Positions 44,101-51,951 of a DNA stretch of 64,000 nucleotides are shown in pieces (position 1 is the first letter of the stretch; the number at the start of each line of letters is the position of its first letter). The stretch comes from an uncultured Muribaculaceae bacterium (GTDB lineage: Bacteria; Bacteroidota; Bacteroidia; Bacteroidales; Muribaculaceae): NCBI GenBank assembly GCA_910577315.1, contig CAJTME010000005.1, forward strand, positions 157,808-221,807. Direction: 5' to 3'. The notes below the pieces were generated by a model that saw nothing but the letters and a program-made list of their open reading frames with translations, was not told where the DNA came from and did no database searches. The translations under genes and the position numbers were made by a program.

Positions 44101-46064
44101 CCTTCCAACTCGCAGAGTCAAAGCAAATGTCTCTCTCGGAGGAATTTTTTAGAGAAAATTCCGAGGGTGTATTGCGTCAGAAACGCGCACCCATCCGCGT
44201 TATCATCGGCAACCCTCCGTATTCCGTTGGGCAGAAATCCGCCAATGATAATGCCCAAAACCTTTCTTACCCAGTTTTAGATACTCGTATTGCTGAGACC
44301 TACGCAGAAAAATCTTCTGCAAATCTCGGCAAAGCCCTCTATGATAGTTACATCAAAGCATTCCGTTGGGCATCCGACCGCATAGCAGACAATCCCGATG
44401 GTGGTATTGTTGCCTTTATTAGCAATGGCTCATGGATTGACGGCAACGCACAAGACGGTTTCCGCGCTTGCCTCGAAAGCGAATTTAACGACATCTACGT
44501 TCTTAATCTTCGCGGCAACCAACGAACCAGTGGTGAGTTATCTCGCAAAGAGGGCGGCAAAATCTTTGGGGGCGGTTCTCGAACACCCATATCAATTACT
44601 TTCCTCGTCAAGAACCATTCAAAAGCAGGTCAGAAAACCACCATTCACTATCACGACATCGGCGACTATCTAACTCGCGAGCAGAAACTTGACCTTGTCA
44701 AAAAATTCCACTCAATAGACAGTCGCTCCATTGATTGGCAAATCATAAAACCGACCGACCGCTACGATTGGATTAACCAACGTGACGGTTTATTTGAGAC
44801 TTTAATCCCTATCTTCCCAAGCAAAAGGAACTCTAAAGATAGTAACAGCTTTTTTTCAAGTGAAGTGTTAGGAATATCTACTGGTAGAGACGCTTGGGTT
44901 TACAATTTTTCTAAAAAGTCGTTAGAGCATAACATTGAATTATGCACTGACTTCTATAATCTTGAAAGAGAAAAATTTGCAATTGGCTTAATCTCCGATA
45001 TTCCAACTGACGACACTAAGATTAGTTTAACAGTAAACTTGAAAAAAGATTTTACTTCAAACAAGGAAATATTACCTGATTTTTCTCTGATTACTTCGTC
45101 AGCATATCGCCCATTCGTACAGGAGTTTGTATACTATGACCGTTCACTTATAGAGCGTCCTGCCCAATGGAATAATTGTATCCCACGAGAATTAGAGAAT
45201 AAGGTGATTTGCGTTTCAGGCGTGGGTGCTACAAAAGGCTTTTCTTGCCTTATGGTCAATTCTATTTCTTCCTATGATGTCTTAGAGAAAAATCACTGCT
45301 ATCCGCTATTTTGGTACGAGAAGCGCAAAGACATGGAAAGGTCATTATTTGACGACGACACCAACTCTGAAAAATACATACGTCGGGACGGCGTCTCCGA
45401 CTGGATATTGAAAGAAGTTCGTAAACGCTTCGGCAATTCCAAAGCAATTACCAAAGAGCACATATTCTTTTATGTATATGGCATCTTACACTCGTCTCAG
45501 TATCGTGAACGTTTCGCATCTGACCTGAAGAAGTCGCTGCCGCGCATCCCCATTGTCGACAAGGTTGAGGACTTTATGGCTTTCTACAAAGCAGGAAAAG
45601 CCCTCGCTGAGTTGCACTTGAACTACGAACAAGTGCCACCGTCGCCCGATATTACCACCACCATTGCCGATGCGGTTTATAAAGAACCGACTTCCGAGGA
45701 ACCATTCGGCTACACTCAATACGACCATTACTTCGTTGACAAAATGACTTTTCCGAAAGTACGCAACGAAGCAGGCAAACTCGTTCCTGATAAATCTCGC
45801 ATCATTTACAACGGCAACATAACCATTGAGAATATTCCCGCAAAAGCCTACGAATATATTGTCAATGGCAAGTCCGCTATTGAGTGGGTTATGGAGCGAT
45901 ATGCAGTTTCACAAGACTCAAAATCGCTCATCATCAACGACCCCAACGCTTGGAGTCGCGAGCATAACAACCCCACTTACATCTTCGATCTGCTCCTCTC
46001 GGTTATCAACCTATCGACGCAGACCGTCGATATAGTCAACTCACTTCCTAAACTTAACTTCTAA
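41109..46064 (+). CDS. Type ISP-like single-chain restriction-modification enzyme
   Basis: A 1651-aa protein with all restriction-modification functions in one chain. The N-terminal Mrr-like nuclease has GSDTGIDLVAR and WAIQCKCY (D-x-QxK, about 58-80). The SF2 helicase/translocase follows: Walker A ACGTGKTY (about 200), DEAH box CDEAHRT (about 340), MTATPRLY and motif VI SVGRVMR (about 610). A coupler leads to an N6-adenine methylase with motif I LDPFTGTGTF (about 925) and NPPY motif GNPPYSVG (about 1034). The C-terminal 400 residues are the target-recognition region. Order and size match LlaBIII/LlaGI-type enzymes. First gene of the 17-kb phase-variable operon, 11 bp after the inversion site. 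Confidence 0.9.
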   Translation: MKFDEILHKFRAESFTQRDKGTQFERLMRSWLLSDPRYSNLTDVWLWEDFPCRRDFGGSDTGIDLVARTDTGQYWAIQCKCYKEDAVIDKPAVDSFLSTSSRTFTDVDTLQTTSFSQRLWISTTNHWGRNAEESIQNQQPPVNRVGLVDLQISPVDWKLLLDGLTGKSALVEGKKPMHHQLNAISEADEYFSNHDRGKLIMACGTGKTYTALKIAEQMLPDKGLVLFLVPSISLLGQTLNAWCADATKPIKAICICSDARASRKIKKDFDDTTDSVVDLAVPATTNPKSIAKQLELYRSHDGLTVVFSTYQSIEAVRAAQVETLKETGGSYGTFDLIVCDEAHRTTGVKLSNADESNFTKIHDADYIKGLKRLYMTATPRLYGDNAKAKASEKDAVLCSMDDAALYGEEFFRVNFSYAVEHGLLTDYKVLVLTVNEDDLPANVLKDIKDPNNKELNFDDTSKLIGVINGLSKIIRGDNRVTWDNDPCVMQRAIAFCSAIGDAKSPGTSVNTSLVLPKICETYRDSIDPEEREHVVEVSARHIDGSMNSQTRNEQLAWLADENLAENECRVLTNVRCLSEGIDVPALDAVLFLSSRNSQVDVVQSVGRVMRNFRKGQPGEKKYGYIIIPIVVPSDVKPEDALDNNVYFSTVWSILNALRSHDDCFNAEVNKIALNKNKTSKVIVGGPGIGHNVLGGDSQDQHDAEQLENAEVARQLELRFGEMQSGIYAKLVEKCGDRLYWENWSKKVGLIARKFIERIAKLVQNVPELKTEFATFVKGLQQNLNPSVDEGQAIEMLAQHLISQPVFDALFNDYNFVNNNAVSRSMHRMIELLTEVGGFEKDTAELEQFYNSVRVNVGNIDNLEGKQTIIKNLYEKFFKGAFPLTVEKLGIVYTPVECVDFIIHSVNDILKREFNSSLSDENVHILDPFTGTGTFITRLLQSGLIKPEDMERKYLHEIHCNEIVLLAYYIADVNIEAVYHDLVKPDHYVNYDGICLTDTFQLAESKQMSLSEEFFRENSEGVLRQKRAPIRVIIGNPPYSVGQKSANDNAQNLSYPVLDTRIAETYAEKSSANLGKALYDSYIKAFRWASDRIADNPDGGIVAFISNGSWIDGNAQDGFRACLESEFNDIYVLNLRGNQRTSGELSRKEGGKIFGGGSRTPISITFLVKNHSKAGQKTTIHYHDIGDYLTREQKLDLVKKFHSIDSRSIDWQIIKPTDRYDWINQRDGLFETLIPIFPSKRNSKDSNSFFSSEVLGISTGRDAWVYNFSKKSLEHNIELCTDFYNLEREKFAIGLISDIPTDDTKISLTVNLKKDFTSNKEILPDFSLITSSAYRPFVQEFVYYDRSLIERPAQWNNCIPRELENKVICVSGVGATKGFSCLMVNSISSYDVLEKNHCYPLFWYEKRKDMERSLFDDDTNSEKYIRRDGVSDWILKEVRKRFGNSKAITKEHIFFYVYGILHSSQYRERFASDLKKSLPRIPIVDKVEDFMAFYKAGKALAELHLNYEQVPPSPDITTTIADAVYKEPTSEEPFGYTQYDHYFVDKMTFPKVRNEAGKLVPDKSRIIYNGNITIENIPAKAYEYIVNGKSAIEWVMERYAVSQDSKSLIINDPNAWSREHNNPTYIFDLLLSVINLSTQTVDIVNSLPKLNF

Positions 46065-46071
46065 TGTCGAA

Positions 46072-47058
46072 ATGTTTATGAAGAAGCTACCATTACTCAC
46101 GCCCGAACTTGTAATTACCCTCCAACAATTGGATGGTATAGGCAATAAAACAATACTAAATAAGATAGGCGATAAAATTACATCTCCGATTCAATCTTTA
46201 TCGGAATTATCCTCTTTATGGAAGACTCTAAAAGGTAAGAAGTTTGAATCGATTACTGACTATGAAATAATCGAGGCAAATAAGATAGCTAAACGAATTA
46301 TTAGAAAAGCAGAAGATGAAGGTGTCGGTATAATCACATATTACGACTCTGAATATCCTGAAATATTGCGAAACTGTACCGATGAACAGGGTAAATTGGA
46401 TCCACCTTTAGTTCTCTATTATCGTGGTAATATCAAAGTCTTAGAGATGCCCGGTATTGCTATTATTGGCACTCGTGAGCCAACCCCAAATGGAATCAAA
46501 GCTGGCGAGTATTTTGCAGGTGAATTTGCCAGAAAGGGATTTAACATTGTATCCGGACTTGCTATTGGATGTGATACTACTGGTCATAGGGGCGCATTGG
46601 ACGCAAAAGGTGTTACAACTGCTTTTCTCGCCAACGGCCTTGATTGGGAGTCTATTTATCCCAAGGAGAATCTTGAATTAGCACAAGATATTGTAAGCAA
46701 AGGCGGACTATTATTAAGCGAATATCCTATCGGACAAAGCTGTGGAAGATATGGTTTAGTAGCTCGTGATAGATTGCAAGCCGGTTTATCCAAGGCTACA
46801 ATAGTTGTACAAACTGGAGTAAAAGGAGGAACCCTGCACGCTGTTAATGCAACACTTGCGTCAGATAAGCCACTATTTGCTGTCGAATACCGAAATCCGG
46901 TTGATACTCACCATGAGAAAGTTCAAGGAAATATCATGTTGATACGTGATAAGGGGGCATATGCCTTGAAATCTACTACCCTCGTTGATGCGATCTCAAT
47001 AATTGAGGGTAAGAATACGCCGCACCCTAAGGTATCGCAAAAAACTTTATTCGATTGA
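46072..47058 (+). CDS. DprA/Smf-like Rossmann-fold protein
   Basis: A 328-aa protein. Residues about 1-100 are helical (helix-hairpin-helix-like TLQQLDGIGNKTILNKIG). The DprA Rossmann domain follows: LYYRGNIKVL, IAIIGTREPTPNG, FNIVSGLAIGCDTTGHRGAL, SEYPIGQ, VVQTGVKGGTLHAVNATLA. DprA loads RecA on single-stranded DNA in natural transformation, but Smf/SLOG proteins beside HAD and phosphoribosyltransferase genes are also known from predicted conflict islands, where their role is unclear. It is AT-rich relative to the gene before it. Seven bp spacing; part of the cargo operon. An alternative ATG lies 6 bp further on. Confidence 0.8.
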   Translation: MFMKKLPLLTPELVITLQQLDGIGNKTILNKIGDKITSPIQSLSELSSLWKTLKGKKFESITDYEIIEANKIAKRIIRKAEDEGVGIITYYDSEYPEILRNCTDEQGKLDPPLVLYYRGNIKVLEMPGIAIIGTREPTPNGIKAGEYFAGEFARKGFNIVSGLAIGCDTTGHRGALDAKGVTTAFLANGLDWESIYPKENLELAQDIVSKGGLLLSEYPIGQSCGRYGLVARDRLQAGLSKATIVVQTGVKGGTLHAVNATLASDKPLFAVEYRNPVDTHHEKVQGNIMLIRDKGAYALKSTTLVDAISIIEGKNTPHPKVSQKTLFD

Positions 47059-47061
47059 AGT

Positions 47062-47559
47062 ATGAGAAATATCATCTTTGATTTGGACCTTACTTTAGTC
47101 GATACGACTTGCCTAGAGTCTTTACGACATAGTAGAAATTGGCAAGAGGCATACCGACGTATCCCCGAAACATCTATTTATGATGGTGTCGAGGCAGTTA
47201 TGGATATTATCAGAATGCATAATATCCCATGTGCCATTGTAAGCACATCGCCGAGACCTTATATCGAGAAGATAGTTGCTCACTATAATTTCCCTATAAG
47301 TCATATAGTATCCTTTCACGATGCAAAGCCAATAAAGCCACATCCGGCACAGATGTTAAGGGCTCTTGAATTACTAGGTTCCTCCGCAAAAAAGGCCATC
47401 TCATTTGGAGATCGAGTAATTGATATTCAAGCCTCCAATGCGGCCGGTATTGAAAGTATCGCTTGTTTTTGGGGCACTAAAGAGAAAAGCGATCTGCTTC
47501 GGTCTGAATACACCCATGCAATCGTCAGACCTGACGAAATAATAACATTAATTAGGTAA
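47062..47559 (+). CDS. HAD-superfamily hydrolase
   Basis: A 165-aa phosphatase-like protein. Motif I FDLDLTLVDT at about 6-15 holds the nucleophile aspartate, motif II AIVSTSPRPY is near 70, the lysine AKPIKPHP near 95, and motif III ISFGDRVIDIQ near 115, with an arginine after GD. The cap is minimal. Substrate unknown; position between the Smf-like and phosphoribosyltransferase genes suggests phosphorylated nucleotide or sugar metabolism. Confidence 0.85.
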   Translation: MRNIIFDLDLTLVDTTCLESLRHSRNWQEAYRRIPETSIYDGVEAVMDIIRMHNIPCAIVSTSPRPYIEKIVAHYNFPISHIVSFHDAKPIKPHPAQMLRALELLGSSAKKAISFGDRVIDIQASNAAGIESIACFWGTKEKSDLLRSEYTHAIVRPDEIITLIR

Positions 47560-47582
47560 TCCTCATTAGAATTCAAATAGTT

Positions 47583-48749
47583 ATGAAAACATTGTGCGGA
47601 TTTATAGGATGGATAATTGGTATGTTTCTGGGATTTGCTATGGCAAACACAGCCCCATTCTTAGCTTTCGTATTTATAATTGGAGGAATCTTTGTGGGCC
47701 GCTATATAGGCGGATGTATTGAAGAGAATAAGGAAAAGGAGCGTAAGGCTCGTGAAGAAGCCGAGCGCAGAAGAAGACAGGAAGAATATGCTCGTCAGCA
47801 AAAGGCACAACGGAGATTGGAGGCTCAAAGACTTGCAAGGAGATTTCCTGAAGCAACAAAAAGTTATTTTAAACAACATTGGGGAATTGTAAAAAGCAGT
47901 ATCTCCGACTACGATATTACAGAAGATAAAGTTGATACTTTGTTAGGCCACAAATGGTCCTACGAAAGCGATGAAATTAGGCTAAACTTAGCATTCAGAG
48001 CTCAGAAAGAGGCCGAAAGACAGGAACAGATTCGGAAGGAGGCTGAAAGAAGAGAGGCTGAAAGACGGGAACAGCTCCGGAAAGAAGCTGAAACAAGAGA
48101 AGCCGAAAGACAAGCCATGTTAGCCAAGCAACGTGCCGAGGAACAGGCCAAACAGAAATTGCGTAGTGGTGCCAATGGATGGTATTTATTAGGTGGATGC
48201 CTACGTTATAACTATCTTTTAAGGTATTATCCAACCACTTGCGATATTGATGCAACCGAATCAGAGTGGGCTGATAGGTGGACTGTATGGAACTTTAAGA
48301 ACACCCCGGGGAAAACGTCATCAAGTGATCATCAAAGAGCACTTGACACTGTTATACCACAAATAAAGTCAAAACTCATTTCCACATTTGGAAGTGATGC
48401 TTTGAAGTATCTTACCTTAGTATGTATTCCTGCTTCATCAGCTGATAAAACACAGGCAAGATATAAGGATTTCTCGAATAGACTATGCCGCGAAACAGGC
48501 ATGAATAATGCTTATGACAAAATGCAGGTCGTATCGTCAAGCTCTGAAAAGAAATTTGGAGGAAGTGGAATATCCGCAAATAACGTATCATTTGATGCTT
48601 CGTACTTTCGAGGTAAATACGTGTTACTTTTCGATGATGTGATTACTAAGGGGGACTCCATGCTTCGATTCAAAAAAAGAATGGAGGAACTCGGTGCCAC
48701 TGTAATAGGAGGATTTTCCATAGGAAAAACCACTCATTCAAGATATTAA
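47583..48749 (+). CDS. membrane-anchored coiled-coil phosphoribosyltransferase (ComF-like)
   Basis: A 388-aa protein in three parts: two N-terminal membrane helices (about 3-42), a long charged coiled coil of Glu/Arg-rich heptads (about 48-200), and a C-terminal phosphoribosyltransferase domain with LTLVCIPASS and the PRPP loop VLLFDDVITKGDS (about 350-362). ComF-type enzymes share this loop. A phosphoribosyltransferase tethered to the membrane by a coiled coil is unusual. It may act with the HAD hydrolase before it. 23-bp gap from the HAD gene. Confidence 0.75.
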   Translation: MKTLCGFIGWIIGMFLGFAMANTAPFLAFVFIIGGIFVGRYIGGCIEENKEKERKAREEAERRRRQEEYARQQKAQRRLEAQRLARRFPEATKSYFKQHWGIVKSSISDYDITEDKVDTLLGHKWSYESDEIRLNLAFRAQKEAERQEQIRKEAERREAERREQLRKEAETREAERQAMLAKQRAEEQAKQKLRSGANGWYLLGGCLRYNYLLRYYPTTCDIDATESEWADRWTVWNFKNTPGKTSSSDHQRALDTVIPQIKSKLISTFGSDALKYLTLVCIPASSADKTQARYKDFSNRLCRETGMNNAYDKMQVVSSSSEKKFGGSGISANNVSFDASYFRGKYVLLFDDVITKGDSMLRFKKRMEELGATVIGGFSIGKTTHSRY

Positions 48750-48788
48750 TAAATCTCAATTTCAAAACAAAATATGACATTAGAATAA

Positions 48789-50090
48789 ATGAAAAAAACA
48801 ATAATCCCAATAATATCAGGAATAACCCTGTTATCCTGTATATTTGCGCTTCATAGCTGTGGTAACAGCGATATTAACTCCATTCAGGACCCCCATTTCG
48901 ATATTGAAACTGGTGCTCCTTTAGACACCTTTGATTTCTTTGTTCCGAAGAGACCGACATCGGCTAAACTCTACATTGAAACCTCAGGAAGTATGAACGG
49001 ATTTTTCCGTGCAAATCAATCCAATAAATTTAAGAAAACTGTGTGGTCGGTATTTTCGGGTCTGCAACACGTTACAGACAATACCATTCATACAATGTCA
49101 AATGCCGGAGATATTGATAGTCCTATTGACTTCTCGACATTCAAGAATAAAATGAATCGTGGCGAGTTTGTTTCACAAACCGACACTCATATTCCTATGA
49201 TGCTTGCCAACATCATTTCAAACATTGACCCCAATAAAGATGAAGTGGCAATCCTCGTTTCGGATATGAAATATAGTCCGATGGGTAAAGATGCTGCTCC
49301 TAACATCGACCAGTATCAAGAGCAAATTCGCAATCTAACTGCTCGCCATAACTACGGCGTAGCCTTCGTATGTGCAGAGTCCGAATTTCTAAATAATGCC
49401 AACGCCGTAGTCATGGAAAACTCTCCTTACTATTATATCATTATCGGTAAACCTGAAAATGTCGCAGCTATCCGCAACGACATTATGACTTGGTGCGAAG
49501 CAACCAACTCTTTCGTTGAGTCTGCCGATATGGGTATGAATTACAAAAATCCTCCTTATGCCATTCATTCTATTAAGAATGGTATGCCGCACTCAGACTA
49601 TCCGAATAACGTTATTACGACTTTTTCTCGTGATGTATCAGACACCTGTTCATTTGTTGTTCGTGTTGACTTAACCGGATACCCCGCAGGTTTAAGCCCC
49701 GAACAACTCGACTCTTGTTTTAATGCTACCACCACTTATGGTGCAGGTATTACTCATAACATTATAGAACTCCAAGACGATCACCACGTCAAAGGTCAAT
49801 TCGAGCGAAAGGCATACGCTGATTATCAAATCAAGGTTTTCGACATTCCTCTTGATGATGAAGTCGTTGAGTTTACTTTTAACAACCGTCCTTTCGACGG
49901 CTGCTATAATGTACGTTTCAATGAAATTCTTTCAGCCCAAGCCGAAAGCGAACTCGATAAGACTTTCTCGTTCAATAAATTCATTGAGGGTCATTACAAT
50001 GCCCGTCATAACATCTTTGACCTTGAACCCGGCAAAGAGGCTCAGTATGAACCGCGCCATGCTCGCATTTTGATTTCTCATAATTACTAA
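48789..50090 (+). CDS. vWA-like lipoprotein
   Basis: A 433-aa exported lipoprotein: signal TLLSCIFALHSC with lipid cysteine near residue 28. The following domain resembles a von Willebrand A fold: metal-site-like LYIETSGSMNGF (Glu replacing the first Asp of DxSxS), then a Thr in QTDTHIPMML and the Asp in AILVSDMKYS. The C-terminal half is beta-rich. It is predicted to sit on the periplasmic side of the outer or inner membrane. No name known to me. 39-bp gap to the gene before it, the largest in the operon, but without a promoter box I can support. Confidence 0.7.
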   Translation: MKKTIIPIISGITLLSCIFALHSCGNSDINSIQDPHFDIETGAPLDTFDFFVPKRPTSAKLYIETSGSMNGFFRANQSNKFKKTVWSVFSGLQHVTDNTIHTMSNAGDIDSPIDFSTFKNKMNRGEFVSQTDTHIPMMLANIISNIDPNKDEVAILVSDMKYSPMGKDAAPNIDQYQEQIRNLTARHNYGVAFVCAESEFLNNANAVVMENSPYYYIIIGKPENVAAIRNDIMTWCEATNSFVESADMGMNYKNPPYAIHSIKNGMPHSDYPNNVITTFSRDVSDTCSFVVRVDLTGYPAGLSPEQLDSCFNATTTYGAGITHNIIELQDDHHVKGQFERKAYADYQIKVFDIPLDDEVVEFTFNNRPFDGCYNVRFNEILSAQAESELDKTFSFNKFIEGHYNARHNIFDLEPGKEAQYEPRHARILISHNY

Positions 50091-50104
50091 TACAATCTAC
50101 TATT

Positions 50105-50545
50105 ATGAGTCCTGAAAAAATATTTTTTCTTCTTCCGAAGAAAGGAAAGTTTCTTGATTCTTTCCATAACGACAACTTAAAAAATCAAGCAGAATTAGTT
50201 TGGCGTAGTCTTGATGGTTGGACTCCCTGGTTACTTCTCATTATGGCTGTACTGGGTATAGGTCTTGCAGCCTACTATTACAAGCCCTATAATGATATGC
50301 CCGGTCGCCACTATAAAGTGTCTCATTGGGCAATATGGGGTATTATCTCCGTGGCTTTGACATTCATCGCCACTCTCTGCATTGAATATTTTGGTATTAA
50401 GACCAATCTCAGAACAGGTCTCAATAATATCTATATTCTTATTGCGCTTAACAATGCTATTTACTGCGCTATTCTCTATTTTGTAACCTCCGTTGTTTGG
50501 TGCTTCATCGGTCCAACCAACGCTTATAGATTGTTCAAACCATGA
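50105..50545 (+). CDS. small polytopic membrane protein
   Basis: A 146-aa protein with three predicted membrane helices: WLLLIMAVLGIGLAAYYY (about 40-57), IWGIISVALTFIATLCIEYFG (about 77-97) and IYILIALNNAIYCAILYFVTS (about 108-130). No known family. It overlaps the tubulin-like gene by 4 bp (ATGA), so translation is probably coupled; it may anchor the cytoplasmic tubulin-like protein to the membrane complex. Confidence 0.7.
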   Translation: MSPEKIFFLLPKKGKFLDSFHNDNLKNQAELVWRSLDGWTPWLLLIMAVLGIGLAAYYYKPYNDMPGRHYKVSHWAIWGIISVALTFIATLCIEYFGIKTNLRTGLNNIYILIALNNAIYCAILYFVTSVVWCFIGPTNAYRLFKP

Positions 50546-51948
50546 AAAGGGTATTTGTTTTCTGTATCGGAGGCACCGGCCTCCGTGTTATGAAGTCCGT
50601 TACCATGCTCCTCGCAGCAGGTATGGACGCTAAGGGTTACACTGTCGTTCCTGTGCTTATTGACCCTCACATGGATTTGGAAGAAAAACGCAATCTCCAA
50701 AACCTTATCGGGGAATACGAGAGTGTTCACAATAGTATAGTTTACAGTGGTGACAAACTTCTCGATCCACTGAAAGGCTTCTTTGAAACCGATATTGCCG
50801 ACCTCGCAAAACTTAATGGTCAGCAAAACGATATTTCCGAACCTATCGCAGAGAAGCGTTCTTTCGGTCAGTACCTTAATATTGGAAAGCTGAAATCGGA
50901 AGACGTAAACAACTTCCTCATTCAGACTCTTTTCTCTCAGGCAAACCTTGACAACGACCTCTCCGTCGGCTTCAAAGGAAGCCCTAATGTCGGTACTGTC
51001 GTTCTCGGAGAAATGATTAAGGGTGCTGACTGGTTCCAAGCATTTTGCAATGCTTGTCAAAAAGGAGACCGCATTTTCATCATCAGCTCTATCTTCGGAG
51101 GGACCGGTGCATCGGGTTATCCATTGCTTGAAAAGAAAGTCCGTCAATCTACTGACCACCCCAATGTCCAACAAGCTATTATGGGCGCAGTTTCCGTTCT
51201 TCCTTATTTCGCGCTCGAAGATCCCTCTACTACGGATAGCGATATTGACTCTGCCAACTTCCTCACAAAGACGAAATCGGCTCTCGCTTATTATGAAAAT
51301 AGCGTTGAGTCAGATTATCTCTACTACATTGGCGAACAGAGCATGAAGAAGACCTATCCAAACGATGAAAAGAAACAGGAGGACACCGCTCACTTCATCG
51401 AACTTGTGGCTGCTACCGCTCTCTTTGATTTCCTTTCAAAGCCGGATGATCGCCCCGACATAAAACAAGCAATGTCTCGCGCAATCAAGGAAGACTCCGA
51501 TTCGCTTTCACTTTCAAAACTTGGCGACGCATACTGCGACATCGTGAAAGCTGTCGCAGACATGACCCTGCTTTCTCGTCTCGTTCATTTACTCCCTGAG
51601 GAGAGCCAATTCCCCCTCATTAAAAATCGGGGTTTCAATAAAGAGTTCTACGACGATAAGGCTTTCGTAAACCTCCGAAACTTCCTCGGGCGCTTCTCTC
51701 AATGGTATAAAGAATTAGCGGAAAACACCCGTGCGTTTACTCCGCTAACAGTTGCTTCACAAGACGACCGCAAAGCAAAACTTTCTAACTGGGTAGATGA
51801 TTTCTCTCTTGATGCAAACGATGAATCTTATTACTTGCTTGAAATGATTAAAGCAAGTAACAAAGATAAGAACGACTCCCACAAATTCCGTCGTTTTATG
51901 GATTACTCATACAAAGCGATCAATAAATATACAAGTAAAATCAAATAA
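50542..51948 (+). CDS. tubulin-like GTPase-fold protein
   Basis: A 468-aa protein with tubulin/FtsZ hallmarks: the N-terminal nucleotide loop VFCIGGTGLRVMKS (about 5-18) and the tubulin signature loop IFGGTGASGYPLLEK (about 184-198), which corresponds to GGGTGSG of FtsZ. It resembles the Pfam 'Tubulin like' family (Tubulin_2) rather than FtsZ or TubZ. The C-terminal half is helical. Whether it polymerises is unknown. Four-bp overlap upstream and 3 bp to the giant actin/Hsp70-like gene. Confidence 0.75.
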   Translation: MKRVFVFCIGGTGLRVMKSVTMLLAAGMDAKGYTVVPVLIDPHMDLEEKRNLQNLIGEYESVHNSIVYSGDKLLDPLKGFFETDIADLAKLNGQQNDISEPIAEKRSFGQYLNIGKLKSEDVNNFLIQTLFSQANLDNDLSVGFKGSPNVGTVVLGEMIKGADWFQAFCNACQKGDRIFIISSIFGGTGASGYPLLEKKVRQSTDHPNVQQAIMGAVSVLPYFALEDPSTTDSDIDSANFLTKTKSALAYYENSVESDYLYYIGEQSMKKTYPNDEKKQEDTAHFIELVAATALFDFLSKPDDRPDIKQAMSRAIKEDSDSLSLSKLGDAYCDIVKAVADMTLLSRLVHLLPEESQFPLIKNRGFNKEFYDDKAFVNLRNFLGRFSQWYKELAENTRAFTPLTVASQDDRKAKLSNWVDDFSLDANDESYYLLEMIKASNKDKNDSHKFRRFMDYSYKAINKYTSKIK

Positions 51949-51951
51949 GCC

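Noticed and set aside
41109..46064. BREX or DISARM component
   Set aside because: Nuclease, helicase, methylase and specificity region in one chain fit Type ISP; no pglZ, brxC or drm partners are present.
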